A stretch of 64,000 nt of DNA. Origin: JAJFKB01 sp965230515. Its GTDB lineage: Bacteria; Pseudomonadota; Gammaproteobacteria; Pseudomonadales; IMCC2047. Within the stretch, counting starts at the first letter, position 1. Every line of letters starts with the position of its first letter. The translations under genes and the position numbers were made by a program. Below, piece by piece: positions 44,155 through 52,127 of the stretch. The stretch covers positions 3,286,001 through 3,350,000 of the forward strand of contig OZ246007.1 in NCBI GenBank assembly GCA_965230515.1, in the 5' to 3' direction. A model generated the notes under the pieces. That model ran no database searches. It was given only the letters and a program-made list of their open reading frames with translations, and was not told where the DNA came from.

Positions 44155-44853
44155 TTAGGGCGTTTCAGCCATTTCGGGCAGCGAGTGCGCGATACCCTTA
44201 TGGCAGTCTATGCAGGTTTGACCCTTCTCAAAACCATCGATGTGTTGTTTGACAGCACGGCGTCCCTGTTCCATGTAGTCCATGGAGTCGTAATCGTGAC
44301 AGTTGCGGCATTCCCGTGAGTCGGTCGCTTTCATGTTGTCCCAAACGTGTTGTGCAAGCTCCAGGCGCTTGGCTTCGAATTTCACAGCATCGACAGGACA
44401 GGGTTTCAGACAGTAACCGCATCCTGTGCATCTGGACGGATCAATGATCGGAGTGGCGACGCCTTTAGGCTCTATCTTGAACAGGATTGCCTGTTGATCA
44501 CAGGCGTCTCCGCAGGAGCGGCAAGTAACCCCGGCCATCGAGATACAGGATGTTGCGATGGACGCAACCAGATCCCAAGGCAACTGTTGTGCTTCCGACG
44601 ATAGTGCTGATGTTTCGCAATGCTCGACACATTTATGGCAAAAGCTGCAGCCACCATTGCCGATGTGAAAATTAATTTCGGGGAAACCGCCGCTGCCGCG
44701 CTCGATGATTTTCTCCGGGCATTTATCAATGCACGATGAACAGCGTGAGCATGTGGCAACAAATTCAGGTTCGGGCGAAGACCAGGGTGGGCGAAGGGGT
44801 GGATCCTGTTTTGCCACAAGGCGTCTAAAAAATTGTCGTCTATTAACAGTCAT
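44155..44853 (-). CDS. Chimeric NapF ferredoxin-NapC cytochrome gene (deletion scar)
   Basis: A 232-residue product. The first about 165 residues are NapF: NRRQFFRR, then CSRCSSCIDKCP, CSFCHKCVEHC, CRSCGDACD and CTGCGYCLKPCP cluster motifs. It then switches at VKFEAKRLELAQHVW into the C-terminal end of NapC/NirT cytochrome, with haem motifs CRNCH and CIDCHKGIAHSLP. NapF works in the cytoplasm and NapC haems need the periplasm, and there is no signal peptide, so the haem part should not mature. The simplest reading is an in-frame deletion between napF and napC that removed napDAB and the rest. ATG 44853 follows CCGGAAAC. Confidence 0.75.
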   Translation of the reverse strand: MTVNRRQFFRRLVAKQDPPLRPPWSSPEPEFVATCSRCSSCIDKCPEKIIERGSGGFPEINFHIGNGGCSFCHKCVEHCETSALSSEAQQLPWDLVASIATSCISMAGVTCRSCGDACDQQAILFKIEPKGVATPIIDPSRCTGCGYCLKPCPVDAVKFEAKRLELAQHVWDNMKATDSRECRNCHDYDSMDYMEQGRRAVKQHIDGFEKGQTCIDCHKGIAHSLPEMAETP

Positions 44854-45211
44854 TTTGTTTCCGGCCATTACGCTTGAGTTGCGCATTTTGGATGAGTAAA
44901 TGGATACCGCTATTAACAAAAAGACCCCTGCCAATGGTTGCTGAGTAACTATCTCAATTACTGCAATTTGGCTGGATAGTTCTCAATATAAGGAGAGTTG
45001 CCCCGATTCAATTGATCGAAGTCAATTTTTAAAAAGTGGAAAATTGGCAGCGATTACCCGTTACCACCATAGGGGTAGATCGGGATTTTTCTTTAAACCA
45101 TACAGATTGTAGGGTTATTCTGGAGGGGGTATTGAATACGCTGTGAATCAGTGAACCTAAACTATTTGGAGGTATATTGCCATTTTTTAAAAACAGCCGT
45201 AAATTTTTGCT
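44854..45211. promoter_or_regulatory. Upstream region of nap remnant with FNR/Anr-like box (45012-45025)
   Basis: No gene is seen in this stretch. TTGAT-CGAA-GTCAA at 45012-45025 differs by one base from the FNR/Anr consensus TTGAT-N4-ATCAA. An anaerobic activator site is what a napF promoter needs, which supports this being the original nap control region; the box lies about 165 bases before the nap-like start. Confidence 0.5.
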
Positions 45212-45258
45212 TGCGGGAAATTAGTGCCGGGTGTATCGGCAATCGCTATTTTCCCGCA
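45212..45258 (-). terminator. Nested stem-loop after CDF transporter gene
   Basis: TGCGGGAAA (45212-45220) pairs with TTTCCCGCA (45250-45258), and the loop holds a second hairpin TGCCG...CGGCA. It follows the CDF gene stop by 17 bases on the minus strand, so it is a probable transcript end. No clear U-run is present. Confidence 0.45.
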
Positions 45259-45274
45259 GATAACTACGTATGAA

Positions 45275-46432
45275 CTACTCTGAGAGCCATAATTTTATGG
45301 AACCGAGCCAGGCGATCTGTTTGCTCTGGTTGATGAGTCGCTCTTCAAGCCGTTTTAGTGCTTTAGTATCCTTGACGTCATCTGTTGGCGAAAAGAAAAG
45401 CTCGATACTAATCTTATTATCCAGATAGTGGAGTGTGGAGTGTTGCAGCTGATCGATACCCGCAATATCCTTCCAGCAGGCATTCAGATTTTCCATAACT
45501 TCTGCTCTTAGTGGCAACAATGGTTTGTCTAGATCGATAGGAACGAGGGCATCATTTTCAAAATCGATATGGTAAGTGAGGTCGATAATAGAATCGAAAT
45601 CCCTTAACAGTTTCTGGGATACCCATTCGCCTATCTGGTGCCCCTCTGAAACGCTTACTCTGGGACTGACTCTTATGTGAAGGTCAAGAAATGTGTTTTC
45701 GCCCATTTTACGGGTGCGAAGGTCATGTACGCCTCGCACGCCCTCAATTGACATGACCGCTTCCTTGATGGCACTGGTTTCCTCCGGGCTTAAGCCGGTA
45801 TCGACCAGCTCCTTAAGAGCATCCCACATCAGTCCGCCGCCGATTTTACAGAGTATAATGGCCACTACCACTGCAGCGACCGCATCAAGCCAGACAAAAC
45901 CCAGCATTGAGCCCGCCACGCCGACAAGTACAATAATAGATGAAAAAGCATCCGTTCTACTGTGCCAGGCGTTTGCGATCAACAGATTTGATCGCAGTTG
46001 TTCGCCTGCTTTACGTGTATAGTGGAATACCCACTCCTTGCTGGCGATTGATAATGCGGCGACCACAAGTGCGGGCCACCCCGGTACGCGGAAAACCGTG
46101 CTTTCTGATAATCTGGTTATGTTTTCGTATGCCAGCAATACTCCGACCAACACCAATATCCCGCCGAGCAGCACTGTTCCCAGTGCTTCAAAGCGGGCGT
46201 GACCATAGGGGTGATCGATGTCAGGCTCGTGGTGAGATATTCGAGCAATGATTAACACGAAAATATCGGTGACCACGTCTGACAGAGAATGGATCCCGTC
46301 AGCAACCAGAGCATGAGAAAAGGCCAGTGTACCGACCAGGATTTTTGCTATTCCAAGAACGATATCGAGCAACATACCAATCAGTGTTACCCGCTGTGCT
46401 ATTTTCATGTTTTCAGAATATTGGCCTTGCAT
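45275..46432 (-). CDS. Cation diffusion facilitator (CDF) metal transporter
   Basis: A 385-residue CDF/ZT family antiporter exporting a divalent metal such as Zn, Fe, Mn or Cd against protons. Six helices; the metal site residues are in ALVADGIHSLSDVVTD and in the fifth helix (NAWHSRTDAFSS). HHEPDIDHPYGHARFEALGT marks the family. A cytosolic dimerisation domain (about 220-300) follows, then an extended C-terminal domain (LLPLRAEVMENLNACWKDI to end) that is longer than in YiiP. Metal specificity not resolved. Confidence 0.9.
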   Translation of the reverse strand: MQGQYSENMKIAQRVTLIGMLLDIVLGIAKILVGTLAFSHALVADGIHSLSDVVTDIFVLIIARISHHEPDIDHPYGHARFEALGTVLLGGILVLVGVLLAYENITRLSESTVFRVPGWPALVVAALSIASKEWVFHYTRKAGEQLRSNLLIANAWHSRTDAFSSIIVLVGVAGSMLGFVWLDAVAAVVVAIILCKIGGGLMWDALKELVDTGLSPEETSAIKEAVMSIEGVRGVHDLRTRKMGENTFLDLHIRVSPRVSVSEGHQIGEWVSQKLLRDFDSIIDLTYHIDFENDALVPIDLDKPLLPLRAEVMENLNACWKDIAGIDQLQHSTLHYLDNKISIELFFSPTDDVKDTKALKRLEERLINQSKQIAWLGSIKLWLSE

Positions 46433-46855
46433 AGTGCCTCTAATGACAAAAAATTATAAGGATCAGCCCTATTATACGAGGCATCTTCAAAAGCTTAAAA
46501 ACTATTTTAGTTTTTAAGTTATACCAACAGGTTTCAGTTAGATGGCTTAAATAATGTTCAGGTTTAGCAAGCCACCGTAAGTGCTTGAAAAAAATTGTAA
46601 CATATTGATATTTAAGGCAAATAAAAGTGAATAATTTTTGAACAATTTATGACAGAGCTAAGAGCTGCGGGGATTCTGTCGTCATGCGATAAAGTTACCC
46701 CCAAAGTTATGCACAGGTTTTGTGGATAACGCCATTTAATTTTATTCTTAAAGTTCATGATATATTAAAAATACAGCCATTACCCGTTGGATGAATTTCA
46801 ATTGTTAGTCTATGGTTACAGACAATATTGAAATACGAATCTCTGATGATAAGAA
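46433..46855. other. AT-rich intergenic region with paired DnaA-box-like sites
   Basis: A 423-base gap without a gene. TTATGCACA (46707-46715) and TGTGGATAA (46721-46729; complement TTATCCACA) form two opposed 9-mers matching the DnaA-box consensus TTWTNCACA, 5 bases apart and beside an AT-rich run. No replication gene is near, so this is not called an origin; a DnaA-titration or regulatory site is possible. Confidence 0.4.
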
Positions 46856-47125
46856 ATGGCCGAAAACAAACGTAAACATCCGAGGGTTGCTGTTCCTCTG
46901 AAAGTGAGTCTGGTGTTCTCGGAAGAAGGGCAACTCTTTGCTGTCACTCGAGACATATCAGACGGTGGCATTTTCCTGCTACTGGATCAGGAGTCGATGC
47001 CTGAAATTGGGGATTTCGTCAAGGTTCAGGTGCAGGGAATGGGTGGTGGAGAAAGCGCACCCTGGGTTCGAATGGAAGTGGTTAGAGCAGAACCGGACGG
47101 TGTAGGACTAATGATTATTGACTGA
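46856..47125 (+). CDS. PilZ-domain protein
   Basis: An 89-residue single-domain PilZ protein, expected to bind cyclic-di-GMP. The RKHPRVAVP stretch gives the N-terminal arginine motif in shortened form, and TRDISDGGIFLLL gives the D/NxSxxG motif. It stands alone between divergent CDF and convergent acyltransferase genes. The arginine motif is weaker than consensus (RxxxR is read as KRKHPR), so ligand binding is likely but not sure. Confidence 0.82.
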   Translation: MAENKRKHPRVAVPLKVSLVFSEEGQLFAVTRDISDGGIFLLLDQESMPEIGDFVKVQVQGMGGGESAPWVRMEVVRAEPDGVGLMIID

Positions 47126-47136
47126 CCCAAGCCCGG

Positions 47137-48258
47137 CTATTGCGGTTTAGGGTTCAGTAGAGCGTTTGCATAGAGGGCTAAAAAATAAGGTTTCGCAGCC
47201 TCTTCACAAAGGTTTAGCCTTTTCATAAAAGTATCGTATTTTTCCTGATTGATGTCAGCGTCCATTTTCAATTCGGTGTCGTTCAGCAAACATGCAGCGA
47301 TGTGATTTGATGGGTGGAATACATAGCGCTCCTGCATCTGCTGATCGATTACCTTAGCCACTGTATCTGCATCCTGGTAATCACCGTGCAAAGGCTCTCC
47401 AAAAGAGATGTGCACATGCCCTTTATCACCGGTAATGCCGGTGACGATACTCTGCATATCTTCACCGGGTTGTTTCGTGTAAGTTCCTGTTTCGGCCTTT
47501 TGCTGTAGTTCGTTTGCGATGAGTTGGTCGCAGGGGTTGTACTCGTAAGAAATGACAACTGGAACGATATTCAGCTTGTTGATGTACTCGCTAAAAGATA
47601 ACTTGCCTTTTTTCTGGCTCATATAGAGCATTTTAATAATAGCCGGATCTGTCTGGTCGATGCCGTCCTTTGCGCGTCCTTCGCGTTGGGCAATCCAGAT
47701 TGGGCGACCTTCTGATATTGAGTGATGAATATAACTGGAAAGACTCATGTAGGCGGCCATTTTTTCTCGAACACCTGAAGCAGACCTTTTGACTATAAAG
47801 CTTTTGTTGAGCCTCATTAAATCTGAAACGAAGGGTTTTTGTAGTAAATTATCGCCGATCGCAATCCGCACTGTTTCAAAGCCGTTGTGGTAAAGTGCAT
47901 AGTTAACAAACGCCGGATCCATCACAATATCGCGGTGATTGGAAATAAACAGATAGGGGTGCCCCTGCTGCAGGTTTTCCAGTCCGGAAAAAGTCAATGT
48001 GGGACTGGTTTTTTCTATCACCTGGTCCAGGTAGCGACTGCAGATATGCTGTACCTGCAGGACGGTATTGACATTTGATAGCTCTTTACGCAGTCCATGG
48101 GTAACCAGAGGTCTGGCGAAGGGCCTTAACCAGTTTGGCAGTTTGGGAAACCGGAAAGCAACGATGGTTTCAATTAATTCATCATCGTTAATCAGGCGTT
48201 GAATGACCGCTTCCACTTCGCTGTCGTGGTAGGGTCGGATGTCATCAAATTGGGTCAT
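47137..48258 (-). CDS. PlsC-like glycerol-phosphate acyltransferase family protein
   Basis: A 373-residue acyltransferase. The catalytic HX4D motif is in FISNHRDIVMDPAFV, and the substrate loop is WIAQREGRAKDG, matching the PlsC EGTR block. There is no clear membrane helix. It belongs to the long, soluble 1-acylglycerol-3-phosphate acyltransferase-like group rather than canonical PlsC (about 240 residues). I chose ATG 48258 over TTG 48261. Substrate unknown. Confidence 0.82.
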   Translation of the reverse strand: MTQFDDIRPYHDSEVEAVIQRLINDDELIETIVAFRFPKLPNWLRPFARPLVTHGLRKELSNVNTVLQVQHICSRYLDQVIEKTSPTLTFSGLENLQQGHPYLFISNHRDIVMDPAFVNYALYHNGFETVRIAIGDNLLQKPFVSDLMRLNKSFIVKRSASGVREKMAAYMSLSSYIHHSISEGRPIWIAQREGRAKDGIDQTDPAIIKMLYMSQKKGKLSFSEYINKLNIVPVVISYEYNPCDQLIANELQQKAETGTYTKQPGEDMQSIVTGITGDKGHVHISFGEPLHGDYQDADTVAKVIDQQMQERYVFHPSNHIAACLLNDTELKMDADINQEKYDTFMKRLNLCEEAAKPYFLALYANALLNPKPQ

Positions 48259-48362
48259 CAATTATTATTCTTGACGGACAAAAAGAGCCATTATAACTTT
48301 TTATCATGTGCTTGGGCGTGCCATTTTACATAATAACGTTCACAGGCGCCCTAGATACTATT
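48259..48362. other. Short intergenic region
   Basis: About 100 bases between the acyltransferase start and the repeat; no gene seen. Confidence 0.4.
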
Positions 48363-48472
48363 CCCTCTCCCCTTTTAAGGGGAGAGGGTAGGGTGAGGGG
48401 TAAAATAAAAGCAATACCCATCAATAATTTACAATCTTTTCCCTCACCTCTGTCCTCTCCCAGAGGGAGAGG
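48363..48472. repeat. MITE-like palindromic repeat
   Basis: A 110-base near-palindrome. Left hairpin CCCTCTCCCC-ttttaa-GGGGAGAGGG (48363-48388), then GGTGAGGG (48392-48399), a 41-base AT-rich core, CCCTCACC (48441-48448) and right hairpin CCTCTCCC-aga-GGGAGAGG (48454-48472). The CCCTCTCCC/GGGTGAGGG vocabulary is that of short dispersed palindromic repeats seen in many proteobacterial genomes. It lies in the promoter region of prsK. Confidence 0.7.
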
Positions 48473-48587
48473 AGGTGTGACCTCTCGCGGCACCCTTATC
48501 CAGTTGAGAGAAAAAACACCGGTATTTTCTCAGCGATTGCCGAGCTAGGCTATACTAGAGCTAATAAAATCAACGCAGGAACGCTAA

Positions 48588-50678
48588 ATGACAAGCTTTG
48601 GCTTTGCAAGTTACATTATTGCCGGCTTATTTTTTGCTTTCATCACCTTGCTGCTCAGCACCGGCTGGCGCGGTCGGTTGCAGGGTGGTTTATTATTGCT
48701 GGCGGTTTCGCTGTCGACAGTTTGGGCTTTCGCAGGTGCGGTCGCTGGTACCGTTGATTATGTCTCTTTAAAGCACTTTCTGGCGCTTGAGGTTGTCAGA
48801 AATGCAGTTTGGACTGCTTTTCTGTGGCATCTGCTCAGTTTTACCCGGTTGGATAGGAGGAATCACTGGATCGGTCCAGCTGCTATTGGGTATCTGGTTT
48901 TTTGTATCTTCACTGTGGTCAGTGAAATTGCCACACCCGTTGCTGATATGGTCAATCGTTTTGCGGGTGTTGATTTTCGAATACTAAGTCATGTAGTACA
49001 GTCTGTTGTGGTGCTGTTTTTAGTTGAGCAGCTGTTTCGCAATACCAGACTGGAGCTTCGGTGGGCTATTAAGTTTCTCTGTTTTGGTGTGGGTGCAATC
49101 TATGCCTACGACTTCGTACTCTATACGGAATCCTTGCTGTTCAGCAGAATTGATCCCTATATCTGGGATGCGCGAGGGGTGGTAAATGCGCTGGCGGTTC
49201 CGCTGATTGCTGTCGCGGCCGCTCGAAATCCTGAATGGTCCGTTAAAATTTTTGTATCCCGCAGTGTGGTATTTCACACCACCGGCTTACTGGCGATGGG
49301 GGTGTATCTCATCTGCATGGCTGTAGTTGGTTATTATATTCGGGATTTTGGTGGTGCCTGGGGACGCTTCGGACAGGTGGTTTTCATCGCCGGAGCGCTG
49401 CTGATCCTTGTGTTGCTGATGTTTTCCGGACGCATGAGGGCGAGAATTCGAGTGTTCTTTAACAGGCACTTCTTCAGTTACAAATACGATTACCGGAAAG
49501 AGTGGCTCGATCTGAATATGACTATTGCCCATGGGTCGACAGCCGATGACCTGAGAGTTTCTTGTATTAGAGCAGTGTCGGATATTGTTGACAGTGCAGG
49601 TGGAGCGCTTTGGCTGAAGCGGGATAATGGCTTTGAGTATATGGCAGAACTCAATATTCATCTCGAAGCTGGAAATATGGCACAGGATAGCGATTCATTG
49701 GTTCACTTTTTAAAAGAGCGCAAATGGGTGGTCGAGATTCCCGAGTATTACCAGACGCCGGAGATTTATGAAGGTCTGGATTTATCAAAATGGTGTGAGC
49801 AAATTCCAGACCTGTGGCTGGTCATCCCGCTGATGCAGAGGGAAGGGCTATACGGCTTTATCTGCCTCACCAATCCCCGTGCTCCCCGCGAAATCAACTG
49901 GGAGGATCACGACCTGCTGAAAACTGTAGGGCAACAACTGGCCAGTTATCTGGCGTTGATCGATGCCAGTGATGCACTGGCTCATGCAAGACAGTTTGAG
50001 GCATATAACCGGCTGTCTGCATTTATCGTACATGATCTGAAAAATCTGGTTGCACAGCTTTCGCTGGTGGTACGAAACGCAGAAAAACATAAGGATAACC
50101 CTGCGTTTATTGATGATGCCATGGATACTTTGGCGCATTCTGTAGAAAAGATGAACAGATTGTTGGCACAATTGCGTAAAGGCAACATCGACGCGTCACC
50201 ACTGCGGTTTGTAGAGTTGCAGACTGTGTTGGATGATGTTGTTGCCCAACAAAACAATGCCCAACCGATGATTCAGCTGGAAATGGCTGAACAGAAGCTG
50301 GAGGTTAATGCTGATCAGGATAAGCTGGTCAGTATCATTGGGCATCTTGTGCAAAATGCGCAGGAAGCAACGGATGACGACGGCTGGGTTAAATTGCGCC
50401 TTTATAAAAGTGATAATCAGGCTATTATTGAGGTAGAGGATAATGGATGCGGGATGGATCAGCACTTTATTCGTGACAGATTGTTTAAACCATTTGATAC
50501 GACTAAAGGTAATGCTGGCATGGGTATCGGTGTATTCGAGGCGCGCCAGCTGGTCAGCGGGTACGGTGGTAGAATTGAAGTGGAGAGTGAGCCTGGAGTG
50601 GGCACACGCTTTCGATTGCAGTTGCCTGTTTCGCAAAGAAAGATGAAGGAAGACTCAACAGAGAGAGAAGTCGTTTGA
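48588..50678 (+). CDS. prsK: PEP-CTERM system histidine kinase PrsK
   Basis: A 696-residue membrane histidine kinase matching PrsK of the exosortase/PEP-CTERM system. About eight hydrophobic helices fill residues 5-290. A GAF-like domain (about 315-465) follows. The phospho-acceptor region is FIVHDLKNLVAQLSLVVRNA, and the ATPase domain has HLVQNAQEATDDDG, DNGCGMDQHF and GNAGMGIGVFEARQLV. The start is ATG 48588. It is translationally coupled to prsR. Confidence 0.92.
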   Translation: MTSFGFASYIIAGLFFAFITLLLSTGWRGRLQGGLLLLAVSLSTVWAFAGAVAGTVDYVSLKHFLALEVVRNAVWTAFLWHLLSFTRLDRRNHWIGPAAIGYLVFCIFTVVSEIATPVADMVNRFAGVDFRILSHVVQSVVVLFLVEQLFRNTRLELRWAIKFLCFGVGAIYAYDFVLYTESLLFSRIDPYIWDARGVVNALAVPLIAVAAARNPEWSVKIFVSRSVVFHTTGLLAMGVYLICMAVVGYYIRDFGGAWGRFGQVVFIAGALLILVLLMFSGRMRARIRVFFNRHFFSYKYDYRKEWLDLNMTIAHGSTADDLRVSCIRAVSDIVDSAGGALWLKRDNGFEYMAELNIHLEAGNMAQDSDSLVHFLKERKWVVEIPEYYQTPEIYEGLDLSKWCEQIPDLWLVIPLMQREGLYGFICLTNPRAPREINWEDHDLLKTVGQQLASYLALIDASDALAHARQFEAYNRLSAFIVHDLKNLVAQLSLVVRNAEKHKDNPAFIDDAMDTLAHSVEKMNRLLAQLRKGNIDASPLRFVELQTVLDDVVAQQNNAQPMIQLEMAEQKLEVNADQDKLVSIIGHLVQNAQEATDDDGWVKLRLYKSDNQAIIEVEDNGCGMDQHFIRDRLFKPFDTTKGNAGMGIGVFEARQLVSGYGGRIEVESEPGVGTRFRLQLPVSQRKMKEDSTEREVV

Positions 50679-52057
50679 GCAAAGTCAAAGAAGAAAAACC
50701 GAATAATGTGCTGTTAGCGGTCGAAGATGATGCGGGTATTCAGAAACAGCTGAAGTGGTGTTTTGAAGACTATCAGGTGGTTGTTGCGGGAGACCGTGAA
50801 ACAGCGATCAAGGAGTTACGGCGCTACGAACCCAGCGTGGTTACACTGGACCTTGGATTGCCACCAGACCCCGCTAATGCAACCGAGGGTTTGCGTACGC
50901 TGGAAGAAATTCTCAGTCTGGCACCGCAAACCAAAGTGGTCGTGGTGACCGGTAACGATGACCGGGAAAATGCGGTAAAAGCGATTGGTCTGGGAGCGTA
51001 TGATTTCTATCAGAAGCCCATTGATGTTGAAATCCTCGGGTTAATTATCGATCGAGCATTCAAGTTGCGGGCGCTTGAAGAGGAAAACCGAAGACTGGCA
51101 AAGAACGTCGGGGAGATGCCGCTCGACGGAGTGATTGCCAGCAGCCAGAAAATGTTGAAGATTTGTCGAACCATAGAAAAAGTCGCGCCCACGGATGTGA
51201 CCACGCTATTGTTGGGTGAGAGTGGTACCGGTAAGGAGGTGCTGGCAAAAGCGCTGCACACTATGAGTCCCCGCGAGGACAAGGGTTTTATAGCCATTAA
51301 TTGTGCTGCGATTCCTGAAAATCTGTTGGAAAGTGAACTGTTTGGCTATGAGAAAGGCGCATTTACAGGAGCGGTAAAACAGACCAAGGGTAAAATCGAA
51401 TATGCTGATGGCGGTACCTTTTTTCTGGATGAGATTGGTGATCTGCCAATGGCGCTGCAAGCCAAGTTGTTGCGTTTCCTGCAGGAACGAACCATCGAAC
51501 GTATCGGCGGCCGTACTGAAATACCCGTCGATGTGCGAGTGCTCTGTGCAACCCATCAGGATCTGAAAAAACTGATCGAAGAGGGCCTGTTTCGCGAGGA
51601 CCTCTATTATCGACTCAGTGAAATCACTGTGGAGATTCCGCCACTCAGAGAGCGTGATGGTGATGTGGTACTCATCGCGCGGGCAATTTTGAATAAATAT
51701 GCGCAAAAACACAAAAAGGCAGTAAAGAATTTCACCACTGATGCACTAGATGCGATGACAGCTTATGACTGGCCTGGCAATATTCGGGAGTTGGAGAACA
51801 AAATCAATCGAGCTGTCATTATGGCCGATGGCAAGCATGTCTCAGCGGAAGATCTTGAGTTGGATGAAGAACTGGAGGGCCAGAACAGCATGCCCTTTAA
51901 TCTCAAGGAGGTGAGGGAGGCCGCCGAGGGAGACGTGATTCGACGGGCTATGAGTTATGCCGAAGGTAATATTTCCAAAACAGCCGAACTGTTGGGTGTG
52001 ACCCGGCCAACGCTTTATTCACTGATGGGTAAGTACGGGATTGCTGAGGTCGAGTGA
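50675..52057 (+). CDS. prsR: PEP-CTERM-box response regulator PrsR (sigma-54 activator)
   Basis: A 460-residue NtrC-type response regulator. Receiver domain (about 12-130) with phospho-acceptor in TLDLGLPPDPA; AAA+ sigma-54 domain with Walker A LLGESGTGKEV, the GAFTGA loop and GGTFFLDEIGDLP; and a C-terminal Fis helix-turn-helix (GNISKTAELLGVTRPTLYSLMG). Start is TTG 50675, overlapping the prsK stop by 4 bases. It should activate sigma-54 promoters of PEP-CTERM genes such as the one at 62571-62586. Confidence 0.93.
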   Translation: MSKVKEEKPNNVLLAVEDDAGIQKQLKWCFEDYQVVVAGDRETAIKELRRYEPSVVTLDLGLPPDPANATEGLRTLEEILSLAPQTKVVVVTGNDDRENAVKAIGLGAYDFYQKPIDVEILGLIIDRAFKLRALEEENRRLAKNVGEMPLDGVIASSQKMLKICRTIEKVAPTDVTTLLLGESGTGKEVLAKALHTMSPREDKGFIAINCAAIPENLLESELFGYEKGAFTGAVKQTKGKIEYADGGTFFLDEIGDLPMALQAKLLRFLQERTIERIGGRTEIPVDVRVLCATHQDLKKLIEEGLFREDLYYRLSEITVEIPPLRERDGDVVLIARAILNKYAQKHKKAVKNFTTDALDAMTAYDWPGNIRELENKINRAVIMADGKHVSAEDLELDEELEGQNSMPFNLKEVREAAEGDVIRRAMSYAEGNISKTAELLGVTRPTLYSLMGKYGIAEVE

Positions 52058-52127
52058 CTTCTGGCAGCAGAACAGTTGATCACGTGAGCCGCTATGGATG
52101 TTATCTTCGAGGTACGGCAGGGAGAAC

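Noticed and set aside
46707..46729. Replication origin
   Set aside because: Only two DnaA boxes, no dnaA, dnaN or gidA nearby and no repeated AT-rich 13-mers; kept only as a site of interest.
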